64,000 bases of DNA, from assembly GCF_010731615.1 (NCBI RefSeq), contig NZ_AP022618.1, positions 496,001 through 560,000 of the forward strand, given 5' to 3'. The stretch comes from Mycolicibacterium insubricum. Its GTDB lineage: Bacteria; Actinomycetota; Actinomycetes; Mycobacteriales; Mycobacteriaceae. Under the pieces are notes generated by a model. That model had not been told where the DNA came from. It was given only the letters and a program-made list of their open reading frames with translations, and did no database searches. Of this stretch, positions 8,575 to 15,966 are shown one piece after another. The position numbers and the translations under genes are program-made. Numbering within the stretch: the stretch's first letter is position 1; each line of letters begins with the position of its first letter.

Positions 8575-9198
8575 GTGGCCGACTACACGCTGCCCGACCT
8601 GGACTGGGATTACGGTGCCCTGGAGCCCCACATCTCCGGTCAGATCAACGAGCTGCACCACAACAAGCACCACGCCGCGTACGTCGCCGGCGTGAACTCG
8701 GCGGTGGCCAAGCTCGAGGAGGCCCGCGCCAACGACGACCACGCGGCGATCTTCCTCAACGAGAAGAACCTCGCTTTCCACCTCGGTGGGCACGTCAACC
8801 ATTCGATCTGGTGGAAGAACCTGTCCCCCAACGGCGGCGACAAGCCCACCGGAGACCTGGCCGCCGCCATCGACGACCAGTTCGGGTCGTTCGACAAATT
8901 CCGCGCCCAGTTCACCGCCGCGGCCAACGGCCTGCAGGGGTCCGGCTGGGCGGTGCTCGGCTACGACAGCCTCGGTGACAAGCTGCTGACCTTCCAGCTC
9001 TATGACCAGCAGGCCAACGTGCCGCTGGGCATCATCCCGCTGCTGCAGGTCGACATGTGGGAGCACGCCTTCTACCTGCAGTACAAGAACGTCAAGGCCG
9101 ACTACGTGAAGGCCTTCTGGAACGTCGTCAACTGGGAGGACGTGCAGAACCGCTACGCGGCGGCGACCACCAAGACCCAAGGTCTGATCTTCGGCTGA
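8575..9198 (+). CDS. sodA: Superoxide dismutase, Fe/Mn family
   Basis: Converts superoxide to hydrogen peroxide and oxygen. Length is 207 aa, equal to M. tuberculosis SodA. The metal ligands are visible: His28, His76, and Asp160/His164 in [11 protein letters not shown]. Position 145 is glutamine ([11 protein letters not shown]), whereas the M. tuberculosis iron enzyme has histidine. Glutamine is found in the manganese enzymes of fast growers, so a Mn-dependent enzyme is inferred. The GTG start is preceded by AGAGAGGA (8561-8568). No Sec signal peptide is present, as usual for mycobacterial SodA. Confidence 0.97.
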   Translation: MADYTLPDLDWDYGALEPHISGQINELHHNKHHAAYVAGVNSAVAKLEEARANDDHAAIFLNEKNLAFHLGGHVNHSIWWKNLSPNGGDKPTGDLAAAIDDQFGSFDKFRAQFTAAANGLQGSGWAVLGYDSLGDKLLTFQLYDQQANVPLGIIPLLQVDMWEHAFYLQYKNVKADYVKAFWNVVNWEDVQNRYAAATTKTQGLIFG

Positions 9199-9211
9199 TA
9201 CCGAACTCTGC

Positions 9212-9255
9212 CGAAGGCGGGGTGCCGTGCCCGACGGGCGCACACCCCGCCTTCG
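9212..9255 (+). terminator. Hairpin terminator after sodA
   Basis: CGAAGGCGGGGTG (9212-9224) and its exact complement CACCCCGCCTTCG (9243-9255) form a perfect 13-bp stem with an 18-nt loop, 14 nt after the sodA stop. There is no long T-run, which is usual in mycobacteria. Confidence 0.8.
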
Positions 9256-9391
9256 TCGTTGTCGGGCCCGTCGTTATCCAACAGCGGCCGTGTTGCGGTT
9301 GCGAACCACGGTGAAAGTGGCTCATTCTGAGGCGAACCGGCCCGTCGGCGTGTCGATCAGCAGCTCGAACCGACCAGTCACGGAGGTTGCC

Positions 9392-9925
9392 ATGGCTTCC
9401 GGATCCGGTCAGGCCATCGGCCTGGCCCCCTTCCAACTCGATGGTGCGCTCAAGGGCTTCGTGGTCTCGGGGCGCTGGCCGGACTCCACCAAGGAATGGG
9501 CGCAGCTGTTGATCGTGACGGTCCGGATCGCGTCGGTGCCCGGCCTGCTGTCCACCACGACGGTGTTCGGGGTCCGCGAGGAACTTCCCGAACGGCCCGA
9601 GCCGGGCACCGTCGGCCTGGTGCTGGCCGAGGGGCCGGTCGTCGGCGATGAAGCCGTGGAACCCGGGCGCTTCGCGGGCCACCAGCCTCCGGCGCTGCTG
9701 GTTCTGCACCCCCCGTCGGAAACCACCCCGACGCTGCCCGAATGCGCGGGCGCCGCGTCGGGGTGCGTGCTGCTGCCCGGATTGCCCCACCTAGGCCTGG
9801 AGCATCGCGCGGCGTGGGTGGAAGCCGAGTCCGACGGCACCGTCACCTCGATGGTGAGCCGCGTCGGCATCGACCCGATCGCCGATCCCGACACCGCGGT
9901 GCTGGCCATGCTGCTGGCCTCCTGA
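9392..9925 (+). CDS. Conserved mycobacterial protein (Rv3847-like)
   Basis: A 177-aa protein, the same length as Rv3847 in the matching position between sodA and espR. It contains the stretches LKGFVVSGRWPDSTKEW and LPECAGAASGCVLLPGLP. The ATG at 9392 is chosen because CGGAGG lies at 9381-9386. It is predicted soluble with no recognisable catalytic motif. Function is unknown. Confidence 0.85.
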   Translation: MASGSGQAIGLAPFQLDGALKGFVVSGRWPDSTKEWAQLLIVTVRIASVPGLLSTTTVFGVREELPERPEPGTVGLVLAEGPVVGDEAVEPGRFAGHQPPALLVLHPPSETTPTLPECAGAASGCVLLPGLPHLGLEHRAAWVEAESDGTVTSMVSRVGIDPIADPDTAVLAMLLAS

Positions 9926-9945
9926 CCCGGGCCTCCGTTGTCGGA

Positions 9946-10210
9946 CAGCAAATCACGCACATGAACGGCCTCGGCATCGGGAACGTTGCCGGGGGTGGCC
10001 GGGGGCGGGCCTCTAACCGCCCTGCACCGGCCGGCCGATAACCTACTGATGAGTAACCTGGTAATGCCGTTCCGCAAGGAAAATCCGGTAAATACGCCCG
10101 CCGACCAGCGACGCAGCACCTGAGTTCCGACAAATTCGGAAGCAAATGTAAGCTGCTGGTTGAGTTTGCACTTGGCGGCGTCAGGCATCGTGGCTAGCAT
10201 GGTCAGCAAA
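9946..10210 (+). promoter_or_regulatory. espR upstream region with four TTTGC-type EspR sites
   Basis: The 337 bp between the Rv3847-like gene and espR contain no gene. They do hold four copies of the EspR core TTTGC: on the minus strand at 9946-9952, 10140-10146 and 10204-10210, and on the plus strand at 10165-10170. Two of them (9946 and 10204) match the reported TTTGC[TC][GA] consensus in the form TTTGCTG. This fits the known autoregulation of espR by distant, looped sites. Confidence 0.6.
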
Positions 10211-10262
10211 TCGACCATTCGCGCTTGCCGAGCACCCTTGGCTATGGAAGGTCCCATTCACC

Positions 10263-10664
10263 ATGAGCACGACGTTCGCCGCACGGCTTAATCGCCTGTT
10301 CGACACGGTCTACCCACCCGGTCGCGGCCCGCACACCTCCGCCGAGGTGATCGCCGCGCTCAAATCCGAGGGCATCACGATGTCGGCGCCGTACCTGTCG
10401 CAGCTCCGTTCCGGCAACCGGACCAATCCGTCGAGCGCCACCACCACCGCGCTGGCGAACTTCTTCCGCATCAAGCCCGCCTACTTCACCGACGACGACT
10501 ACTACGAGAAGCTCGACGCCGAGCTGACCTGGCTGTCGGCGGTCCGCACCGACGAGGGCGCACGTCGCATCGCGACCACTACCGTCGGACTCTCCCCGGA
10601 GGCCAAGCAGGAATTGCTTCGCACCGCCGAAGAACTGCGCCGCCGCGAACACCTCGACGGCTGA
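10263..10664 (+). CDS. espR: Nucleoid-associated regulator EspR
   Basis: A 133-aa DNA-binding protein with an N-terminal helix-turn-helix (TSAEVIAALKSEGITMSAPYLSQLRSG) and a C-terminal dimerisation region, as in M. tuberculosis EspR (132 aa). EspR dimers of dimers bridge distant sites and control the espACD locus, cell-wall genes and their own promoter. The invariant start MSTTFAARLNRLF supports the ATG. The window also contains an ESX-type locus 6 kb away, a possible target. Confidence 0.95.
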   Translation: MSTTFAARLNRLFDTVYPPGRGPHTSAEVIAALKSEGITMSAPYLSQLRSGNRTNPSSATTTALANFFRIKPAYFTDDDYYEKLDAELTWLSAVRTDEGARRIATTTVGLSPEAKQELLRTAEELRRREHLDG

Positions 10665-10682
10665 CCGGTCTACAGTTTGCCG

Positions 10683-11339
10683 ATGGGCTTGATCAGGAAG
10701 CGGAAGAGCAGGGCAACCCGGCGCGCTGAAGCCAAGGCACTCAAGACCAAGGCGCGGGCGCAGGCCAAGTACGAGGCGAAGAACGAACGACGCCGGATCA
10801 AGGCCGAATCGCGCAGCGCGAACCGGGCAACGGCCGCGGCGCTCAAGGCATCCCGGGACGCCGACAAGACCGCCATCAAGGTCGCCGAGACCGAACTCAA
10901 GGCCGCCCGCGAAGGGCGCGTGCTGTCCCCCACCCGGATCCGCCGCAGCTTGACGGTGACCCGCCTGCTGGCGCCGGTGCTCGTTCCCGTCGTCTATCGG
11001 GCAGCGATCGCCATCCGCGGGCATCTCGACCAGCAGCGCGCCGATCGCCTCGGCGTCCCGCTGGCCCAGCTCGGCCAGTACTCCGGGGAGAGCGGCGTGC
11101 TGTCGGCACGGGTGGCCGGGGCGGAGAAATCCCTGCGCGCACTGGTCGAGGCGCACCCCAAGGACGCCGAGACCAAACAGTTCGCCGGCGCCATCGGTGC
11201 CCGGTTGGCCGACCTGGCGGCCGCCATCACCGCTTCCGAGTCCATGCCCCCGGCTCGCCGTCGCACCGCCCAGGCCGCCGTGTCCGACCAGCTCGACGGG
11301 ATCGAGGCAGATCTGCTCGCCCGGCTCGGAGTCGGCTGA
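10683..11339 (+). CDS. Coiled-coil DUF6474-type protein (Rv3850-like)
   Basis: A 218-aa protein, the same length as Rv3850. The first ~95 residues are Lys/Arg/Ala/Glu-rich and helical (RAEAKALKTKARAQAKYEAK). A hydrophobic segment follows (TRLLAPVLVPVVYRAAIAI), then a second helical region. The ATG at 10683 fits the family length; an upstream TTG would add only two residues. It follows espR by 18 bp and is probably cotranscribed. Function is unknown. Confidence 0.85.
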   Translation: MGLIRKRKSRATRRAEAKALKTKARAQAKYEAKNERRRIKAESRSANRATAAALKASRDADKTAIKVAETELKAAREGRVLSPTRIRRSLTVTRLLAPVLVPVVYRAAIAIRGHLDQQRADRLGVPLAQLGQYSGESGVLSARVAGAEKSLRALVEAHPKDAETKQFAGAIGARLADLAAAITASESMPPARRRTAQAAVSDQLDGIEADLLARLGVG

Positions 11340-11420
11340 CCGCGAGCCCCATTTGGCATGATGGGCCACGGGGCAGATTCCGCCCTCCACACTTTTGAAC
11401 CTCCGAAGGAGTCGCAGCAC

Positions 11421-11954
11421 ATGCCCGACCCGCAGGATCAGCCCGCTGACCAGCCTGAGGCCACGCCGGCCGCGCCGCCCGTGACGAAGGCCGCCGCCAA
11501 GAAGGCCCCGGCGAAAAAGGCCGCACCGGCGAAGAAGGCTGCTGCAGCCAAGGCTCCGGCGAAGAAGGCAGCCGCCAAGAAGGCAGCCGCCCCGAAGGCC
11601 CCGTCCGCTCCGGTGGCCGAGCCGACCGCCGAGACCGCCGCCGAGAAGCCGACAGCGCCCAAGCCGGCCCCGAAGCCCGCCGCCCCGGCACCCCCGGCAC
11701 CCTCTGCTCCGGCACCTGCGGAGCCCGCTGCTCCGGCAGCCGCGAAGCCCGTCGAGGCACCCGCCGCCAAACCGCTCGCCGAGGTGGTGGCGAGCGCCAA
11801 GGCGACCGTCGAGCAGGCCACCGATCCGACCCCGGCTCCGGCCGCGCTGCCCGCACCCGCGACCGGCCGTTCCCCGGTGCCCGCGCTCGTCGCTCTGGCC
11901 CTCGCCGTACTGGCGATTCTGCTGGTACGACGGTTGCGCCGCGACGACGAGTGA
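11421..11954 (+). CDS. hns: Histone-like protein with PAKKA repeats and a C-terminal membrane helix
   Basis: An Rv3852 (Hns) type protein of 177 aa. It has [14 protein letters not shown] basic repeats (residues ~20-60) similar to eukaryotic H1 tails, a long Ala/Pro/Lys linker and a C-terminal transmembrane helix ([20 protein letters not shown]) ending in basic residues, so DNA may be tethered to the membrane. GAAGGAG at 11404-11410 supports the ATG at 11421. The M. tuberculosis protein is 134 aa; the difference is in the Pro/Ala linker. Confidence 0.9.
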   Translation: MPDPQDQPADQPEATPAAPPVTKAAAKKAPAKKAAPAKKAAAAKAPAKKAAAKKAAAPKAPSAPVAEPTAETAAEKPTAPKPAPKPAAPAPPAPSAPAPAEPAAPAAAKPVEAPAAKPLAEVVASAKATVEQATDPTPAPAALPAPATGRSPVPALVALALAVLAILLVRRLRRDDE

Positions 11955-11970
11955 CCGCTACCATGTGCCG

Positions 11971-12444
11971 GTGACTCTCACCCCGCAACCCACCGCAGAT
12001 CTGGTCGACGAGATCGGACCCGACGTCCGCAGCTGTGACCTGCAGTTCCGCCAGTTCGGTGGCCGGGATTCGTTCGCCGGTCGGATCGTCACAGTGCGCT
12101 GCTACCAGGACAACGCGCTGCTGAAGTCGGTGCTGGGCGAACCCGGTGAAGGCCGGGTGCTGGTGGTCGACGGCGCCGGCAGCCTGCACACCGCACTGGT
12201 CGGCGACCTCATCGCCGAGCTCGGCCGCAGCAACGGCTGGGCAGGGCTGGTCCTCAACGGCGCAGTCCGCGATGCCCCCACCCTGCGCACCCTCGACATC
12301 GGCATCAAGGCGCTGGGCACCAACCCGCGCAAATCCACCAAGACCGGAGCCGGTGAGCGTGACGTCCCCATCGGCTTCGGCGGCGTCACCTTCATCCCCG
12401 GCGAGATCCTGCACAGCGATGACGACGGCATCGTCGTGCTCTAA
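11971..12444 (+). CDS. rraA: RraA family protein (formerly annotated MenG)
   Basis: A 157-aa protein identical in length to M. tuberculosis Rv3853. The conserved segments include [46 protein letters not shown] and [16 protein letters not shown]. Family members are ring-shaped trimers that either inhibit RNase E or act as aldolase-like enzymes; the old methyltransferase name is not supported by sequence. The GTG at 11971 gives the family length. A perfect hairpin follows the stop. Confidence 0.93.
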   Translation: MTLTPQPTADLVDEIGPDVRSCDLQFRQFGGRDSFAGRIVTVRCYQDNALLKSVLGEPGEGRVLVVDGAGSLHTALVGDLIAELGRSNGWAGLVLNGAVRDAPTLRTLDIGIKALGTNPRKSTKTGAGERDVPIGFGGVTFIPGEILHSDDDGIVVL

Positions 12445-12462
12445 TCGGGATACCCCCGCCGA

Positions 12463-12506
12463 CGCGAAAACCGCACGCCCCCAACGGGGTACGTGCGGTT
12501 TTCGCG
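12463..12506 (+). terminator. Perfect-stem terminator after rraA
   Basis: CGCGAAAACCGCACG (12463-12477) pairs with CGTGCGGTTTTCGCG (12492-12506), a 15-bp perfect stem with a 14-nt loop, 18 nt after the rraA stop. A/T-rich bases inside the stem make it usable from both sides, so it may also stop transcription from ethA. Confidence 0.85.
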
Positions 12507-12512
12507 TTCTGG

Positions 12513-12642
12513 CGCCGCTCGTCGGTCAGGCGGTGCTGCTACGCCTGACCTCTCCTCGCGGAAAAACGCCGCTCGTCGGTCAGGCGGTGCTGCTGCGCCT
12601 GACCTCTCCTCGCGGAAAAACGCCGCTCGTCGGTCAGGCGGT
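12513..12642. repeat. 54-bp tandem repeat at the 3' end of ethA (2.4 copies)
   Basis: Units start at 12513, 12567 and 12621 (partial) with an exact 54-bp period and only one difference seen between the two full copies (A/G at 12541/12595). The partial third unit overlaps the ethA stop codon (TGA, 12634-12636). Each unit therefore repeats the stop-codon neighbourhood, as in MIRU/VNTR-type mycobacterial repeats. Confidence 0.85.
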
Positions 12643-14109
12643 CACCGGCTCCGGGGCACGATTCCGGCTGAAGTGCAGCGACCCCTCGTCCACCTTGTCC
12701 ATCCGCAGAACCTTGTAGTCCTGCAGGTAGTTCTGCCGGAACTTCCACGGTCCGCGGTCTCCCGACTTGGGCAGATCATCCATCGCCCGCAGCAGGTAGC
12801 CGGAGTTGAAGTCCGTGGTGAAGGGCTGCGCCTGGACGTCGGCGGGCACCTGCGCCTCGACCTTGTTGTAGCCGTGGGCGTCCATGTAGTTGAGCAGGCG
12901 GCAGACGTACCCGGAGACCAGGTCGGCCTTCAGCGTCCACGACGAGTTGAGGTAGCCGACGGTGACCGAGGCGTTCGGCACGCCGGAGAGCAGCGCGCCC
13001 TTGTACACCACGGAGTCGGACAGGTTGACCGGCTCACCGTTGCGGGTCACCTTCGCACCGCCGCCCAGCTGCATGTTCAGGCCGGTCGCGGTGATGATGA
13101 TGTCGGCTTCCAGCTCCTCACCCGAGCCCAGTTTGACGCCCTTTTCGGTGAAGGTCTCGATGGTGTCGGTGACCACCTCGGCGTCACCGTGCTTGATGGC
13201 CTTGAACAGCGCGGCGTCGGGGTCCAGGCACACCCGCTGATCCCACGGGTTGTACCGCGGATTGAAGTGCCGGTTCACGTCGTAGCCCTCCGGCAGCCGG
13301 TGCTTGGCCATGGTCAGCAGGGTCTTGCGCATGTAGCCGGGGAACCGCCGGGACAGCTGGTACTGAGCGGTGGAGAAGCCCACTTTGTAGAGGCGGTTGA
13401 TGTGGTGGGCCAGCCCGGTCGGCAGGTACTTCAGGGTGCGCTGGGTGAGCGGGTCCACGCCCGGCAGCACACCGACGAAGGTCGGCGAACGCTGCAGCAT
13501 GGTGACGTGGCCGGCTCCGGAGTTGGCCAGCGCCGGGATCAGCGTGACGGCGGTGGCGCCGGAGCCGATGACGACGATCCGCTTGCCCTGGTAGTCCAGG
13601 TCCTCGGGCCAGTGCTGCGGGTGCACCAGGGTGCCCCGGTAGTTCTCCTCGCCCGGGAACTTCGGCCGGTAGCCCTCGTCGTAGTTGTAGTAGCCGGAGC
13701 AGACCATCACGAACGAGGCGTTGAGCTCCGTGGCCTTGCCGTCGGCCTCGATGCTGATGGTCCACTGGTTGTCGGGGTCCGACCAGTCCGCGGACAGCAC
13801 CTTCTGGCCGTACCGGATGTGCTTGTCGATGCCGTTCTCGACGACGGTCTCACGTAGGTAGTTCTTGATCGCACCACCGTCGGCGATGCCGCGGGCGGAG
13901 GTCCACGGCTTGAAGCCGAAGCCGAGGGTGTACATATCGGAGTCCGAGCGAATGCCCGGGTAGCGGAACAGGTCCCAGGTGCCGCCGAGGTCGTCGCGGC
14001 GCTCCAGAATCACATAGCTCTTCTCGGGACATTCCTTCTGCAGGTGCCAGGCCGCACTGATGCCCGAGATTCCCGCCCCGATGATCACCACATCAACGTG
14101 TTCAGTCAT
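12634..14109 (-). CDS. ethA: FAD-containing Baeyer-Villiger-type monooxygenase EthA
   Basis: A 491-aa flavoprotein monooxygenase. It shows the FAD-binding GAGISG (residue ~11), a second GSGATA nucleotide-binding motif and the BVMO fingerprint around YRGTLVHPQHWP. In M. tuberculosis (489 aa) EthA oxidises ketones and activates thioamide and thiocarbamide prodrugs such as ethionamide. It is divergent from ethR, which represses it. The stop codon lies inside a tandem repeat. No frameshift or missing key motif is seen. Confidence 0.96.
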   Translation of the reverse strand: MTEHVDVVIIGAGISGISAAWHLQKECPEKSYVILERRDDLGGTWDLFRYPGIRSDSDMYTLGFGFKPWTSARGIADGGAIKNYLRETVVENGIDKHIRYGQKVLSADWSDPDNQWTISIEADGKATELNASFVMVCSGYYNYDEGYRPKFPGEENYRGTLVHPQHWPEDLDYQGKRIVVIGSGATAVTLIPALANSGAGHVTMLQRSPTFVGVLPGVDPLTQRTLKYLPTGLAHHINRLYKVGFSTAQYQLSRRFPGYMRKTLLTMAKHRLPEGYDVNRHFNPRYNPWDQRVCLDPDAALFKAIKHGDAEVVTDTIETFTEKGVKLGSGEELEADIIITATGLNMQLGGGAKVTRNGEPVNLSDSVVYKGALLSGVPNASVTVGYLNSSWTLKADLVSGYVCRLLNYMDAHGYNKVEAQVPADVQAQPFTTDFNSGYLLRAMDDLPKSGDRGPWKFRQNYLQDYKVLRMDKVDEGSLHFSRNRAPEPVTA

Positions 14110-14130
14110 GCCGCCATGTTATCGACGCGA

Positions 14131-14167
14131 TGTTGAGTTAGTCAACACTCTGTTGAATTTTTCAACA
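14131..14167. promoter_or_regulatory. EthR operator: two identical palindromes in the ethA-ethR gap
   Basis: Two perfect copies of TGTTGA-N5-TCAACA at 14131-14147 and 14151-14167 lie in the 76-bp divergent spacer. Their centres are 20 bp apart, two helical turns, which suits cooperative loading of several TetR-type dimers on one face. The M. tuberculosis operator is longer and more degenerate but also built from repeated GTTGA/TCGAC-like half-sites. Confidence 0.88.
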
Positions 14168-14185
14168 TCGGGTTAAGGTAGAGCC

Positions 14186-14821
14186 GTGACCACCCTCGAC
14201 AACAAGCGCGCCCGGCGCTCCAGCCGACCCACCGGCGACGAGCGCCAGCGGGCCATCCTCGATACCGCGGAACGGCTGTTGCGCGAGCGGGCGTTCACCG
14301 ATATCTCCGTCGATGACCTGGCAAAAGGCGCCGGGCTGTCCCGTCCCACCTTCTACTTCTATTTCGCGTCCAAGGACGCGGTGCTGCTGACCCTGTTCGA
14401 GCAGATGATGTCCGATGCCGACACCATCTTCGAATCGCTGGTCGGCTCGGTCGAGCTCGGCGATCCGCTGGTGACCCTCCGCACCGGAATCAGTGCCTTC
14501 TTCACCGCATTCGGCAAGCACCGCGCCGTCACCCTGGCCGGCGCCGCCGCCAAAACGCTGCACCCGGAGTTCCAGGTGGTCTGGTCGGGGTTCATGCAGC
14601 GCTGGGTCGACTACACCGCGCTGCTGATCGAGGCCGAACGCGAACGCGGGAACGCGCCGACGACCCTTCCGGCCGTCGATATCGCAGTGTCGCTGAACCT
14701 GATGAACGAACGTGCGATGTATGGCGCGCTGGCGAACGAGCCGCCCGCCGTGGCCGACGAGAAGGTCGTCGACACCCTCGCCCACATCTGGTTCACCGCC
14801 ATCTACGGCCGCACCCCCTAA
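14186..14821 (+). CDS. ethR: TetR-family repressor EthR
   Basis: A 211-aa regulator (216 in M. tuberculosis) with the N-terminal HTH ISVDDLAKGAGLSRPTFYFYFASKDAVL and a hydrophobic ligand-binding C-terminal domain carrying aromatic residues (for example VVWSGFMQRWVDYTALL). It represses ethA from the shared spacer. The GTG start fits the first conserved residues. A palindromic repeat element follows 13 bp after the stop. Confidence 0.95.
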   Translation: MTTLDNKRARRSSRPTGDERQRAILDTAERLLRERAFTDISVDDLAKGAGLSRPTFYFYFASKDAVLLTLFEQMMSDADTIFESLVGSVELGDPLVTLRTGISAFFTAFGKHRAVTLAGAAAKTLHPEFQVVWSGFMQRWVDYTALLIEAERERGNAPTTLPAVDIAVSLNLMNERAMYGALANEPPAVADEKVVDTLAHIWFTAIYGRTP

Positions 14822-14833
14822 ACACCCCACCCC

Positions 14834-14895
14834 GTTGATCCAGACACCACGCCGGCAGATCTGCCCGGTTCGGCAGCGTGGGATCTGAACCGACG
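14834..14895. repeat. Palindromic repeat element, copy 1
   Basis: A 62-bp element with imperfect inverted arms: a CCAGACACCACGCCG-like left arm and a GCGTGGGATCTGAACCG-like right arm. Related copies are at 15871-15930 and 24700-24763. This copy sits between ethR and the luciferase-like monooxygenase gene, where a hairpin could stop transcription. Confidence 0.6.
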
Positions 14896-14984
14896 GCGCA
14901 GATAGCCGAAATGCGGTTCGGCACCGCAGCCCGTCACGCCGACCATGCGGCGGGAGGTGGGCGTGGCGGCTAGCATCGGCAGAC

Positions 14985-15824
14985 GTGCGCTTCGCCTTCA
15001 AGACCTCCCCGCAGAACACCGAATGGGCCGACATGCTGGCCGTCTGGCAGGCCGCCGACGGCATCGACGTCTTCGAATCCGGTTGGACCTTCGACCACTT
15101 CTATCCGATCTTCTCCGACCCCACCGGGCCGTGTCTGGAGGGCTGGGTCACTCTCGCCGCCCTGGCCCAGGCCACTACCCGGCTGCGGATCGGGGTGATG
15201 GTCACCGGCATCCACTACCGGCACCCGGCAGTGCTGGCCAATATGGCCTCGGCGCTGGACATTGTCTCCGCCGGTCGCCTCGAGCTGGGCATCGGCGCCG
15301 GCTGGAACGAGGAGGAGTCCGGCGCCTACGGCATCGAGCTCGGCTCGATCCGGGAGCGGTTCGACCGGTTCGAGGAGGCCTGCCAGGTTCTTCTCGGCCT
15401 GCTCACGCAGGAAACAACGACCTTCGATGGCCGGTACTACCAACTCACCGACGCTCGCAACGAACCCAAGGGCGTGCAGAAACCGCACCCGCCGATCTGC
15501 ATCGGGGGTAGCGGCGAGAAGCGCACTCTGCCGCTGACCGCGCGCTACGCCAATCACTGGAATTTCATGGGCGGCAGCCCGGAAGAGTTCGCCCGCAAAC
15601 GCGACGTGCTGGCGGCCGCCTGCGCCGACATCGGCCGCGACCCAGCCGAGATCACCCTCAGCGCCCACGTGCGCCTGGACGCGGACCTCGACTACGCCAA
15701 GGTGGTCGACGATTCCCTGGCGCTGGGCGCCGAGGGTCTCGACCTGGCCATCGTCTACCTCCCCACCCCGCACACGCCGGCCGTGCTGGAGCCTCTGGCC
15801 GAGGCCATCCGCGACGCCGGGTAG
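14985..15824 (+). CDS. LLM-class F420-dependent oxidoreductase
   Basis: A 279-aa TIM-barrel enzyme of the luciferase-like monooxygenase class; mycobacterial members mostly use reduced cofactor F420. Conserved segments include GWTFDHFYPIF near the N-terminus, LRIGVMVTGIHYRHPAVLANMASALDIVSAGRLELGIGAGWNEEE, and KPHPPICIGGSGEKRTL. The substrate is unknown. The start is GTG at 14985. It converges on eccC across a palindromic repeat, so it is probably a separate transcription unit. Confidence 0.9.
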   Translation: MRFAFKTSPQNTEWADMLAVWQAADGIDVFESGWTFDHFYPIFSDPTGPCLEGWVTLAALAQATTRLRIGVMVTGIHYRHPAVLANMASALDIVSAGRLELGIGAGWNEEESGAYGIELGSIRERFDRFEEACQVLLGLLTQETTTFDGRYYQLTDARNEPKGVQKPHPPICIGGSGEKRTLPLTARYANHWNFMGGSPEEFARKRDVLAAACADIGRDPAEITLSAHVRLDADLDYAKVVDDSLALGAEGLDLAIVYLPTPHTPAVLEPLAEAIRDAG

Positions 15825-15870
15825 AAGCGCCCCGGCGTCGGTCTCCACCGCGCCTGCCCGACCCCGGCCG

Positions 15871-15930
15871 TCGAGACAGTCCACACGCCGGCGAGGACCC
15901 GGCGGGCAGCAGCGTGGTGTCTGCACCAAC
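15871..15930. repeat. Palindromic repeat element, copy 2
   Basis: A 60-bp element in the 142-bp gap between the convergent oxidoreductase and eccC genes. It shares the CCACACGCCGGC left arm and GCAGCGTGGTGTCTG right arm with copy 1. Its place between converging genes suggests a two-way terminator. Confidence 0.6.
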
Positions 15931-15966
15931 GATCGAGGCGGCGCCTGCGCACCGAGCGATGGCGGC

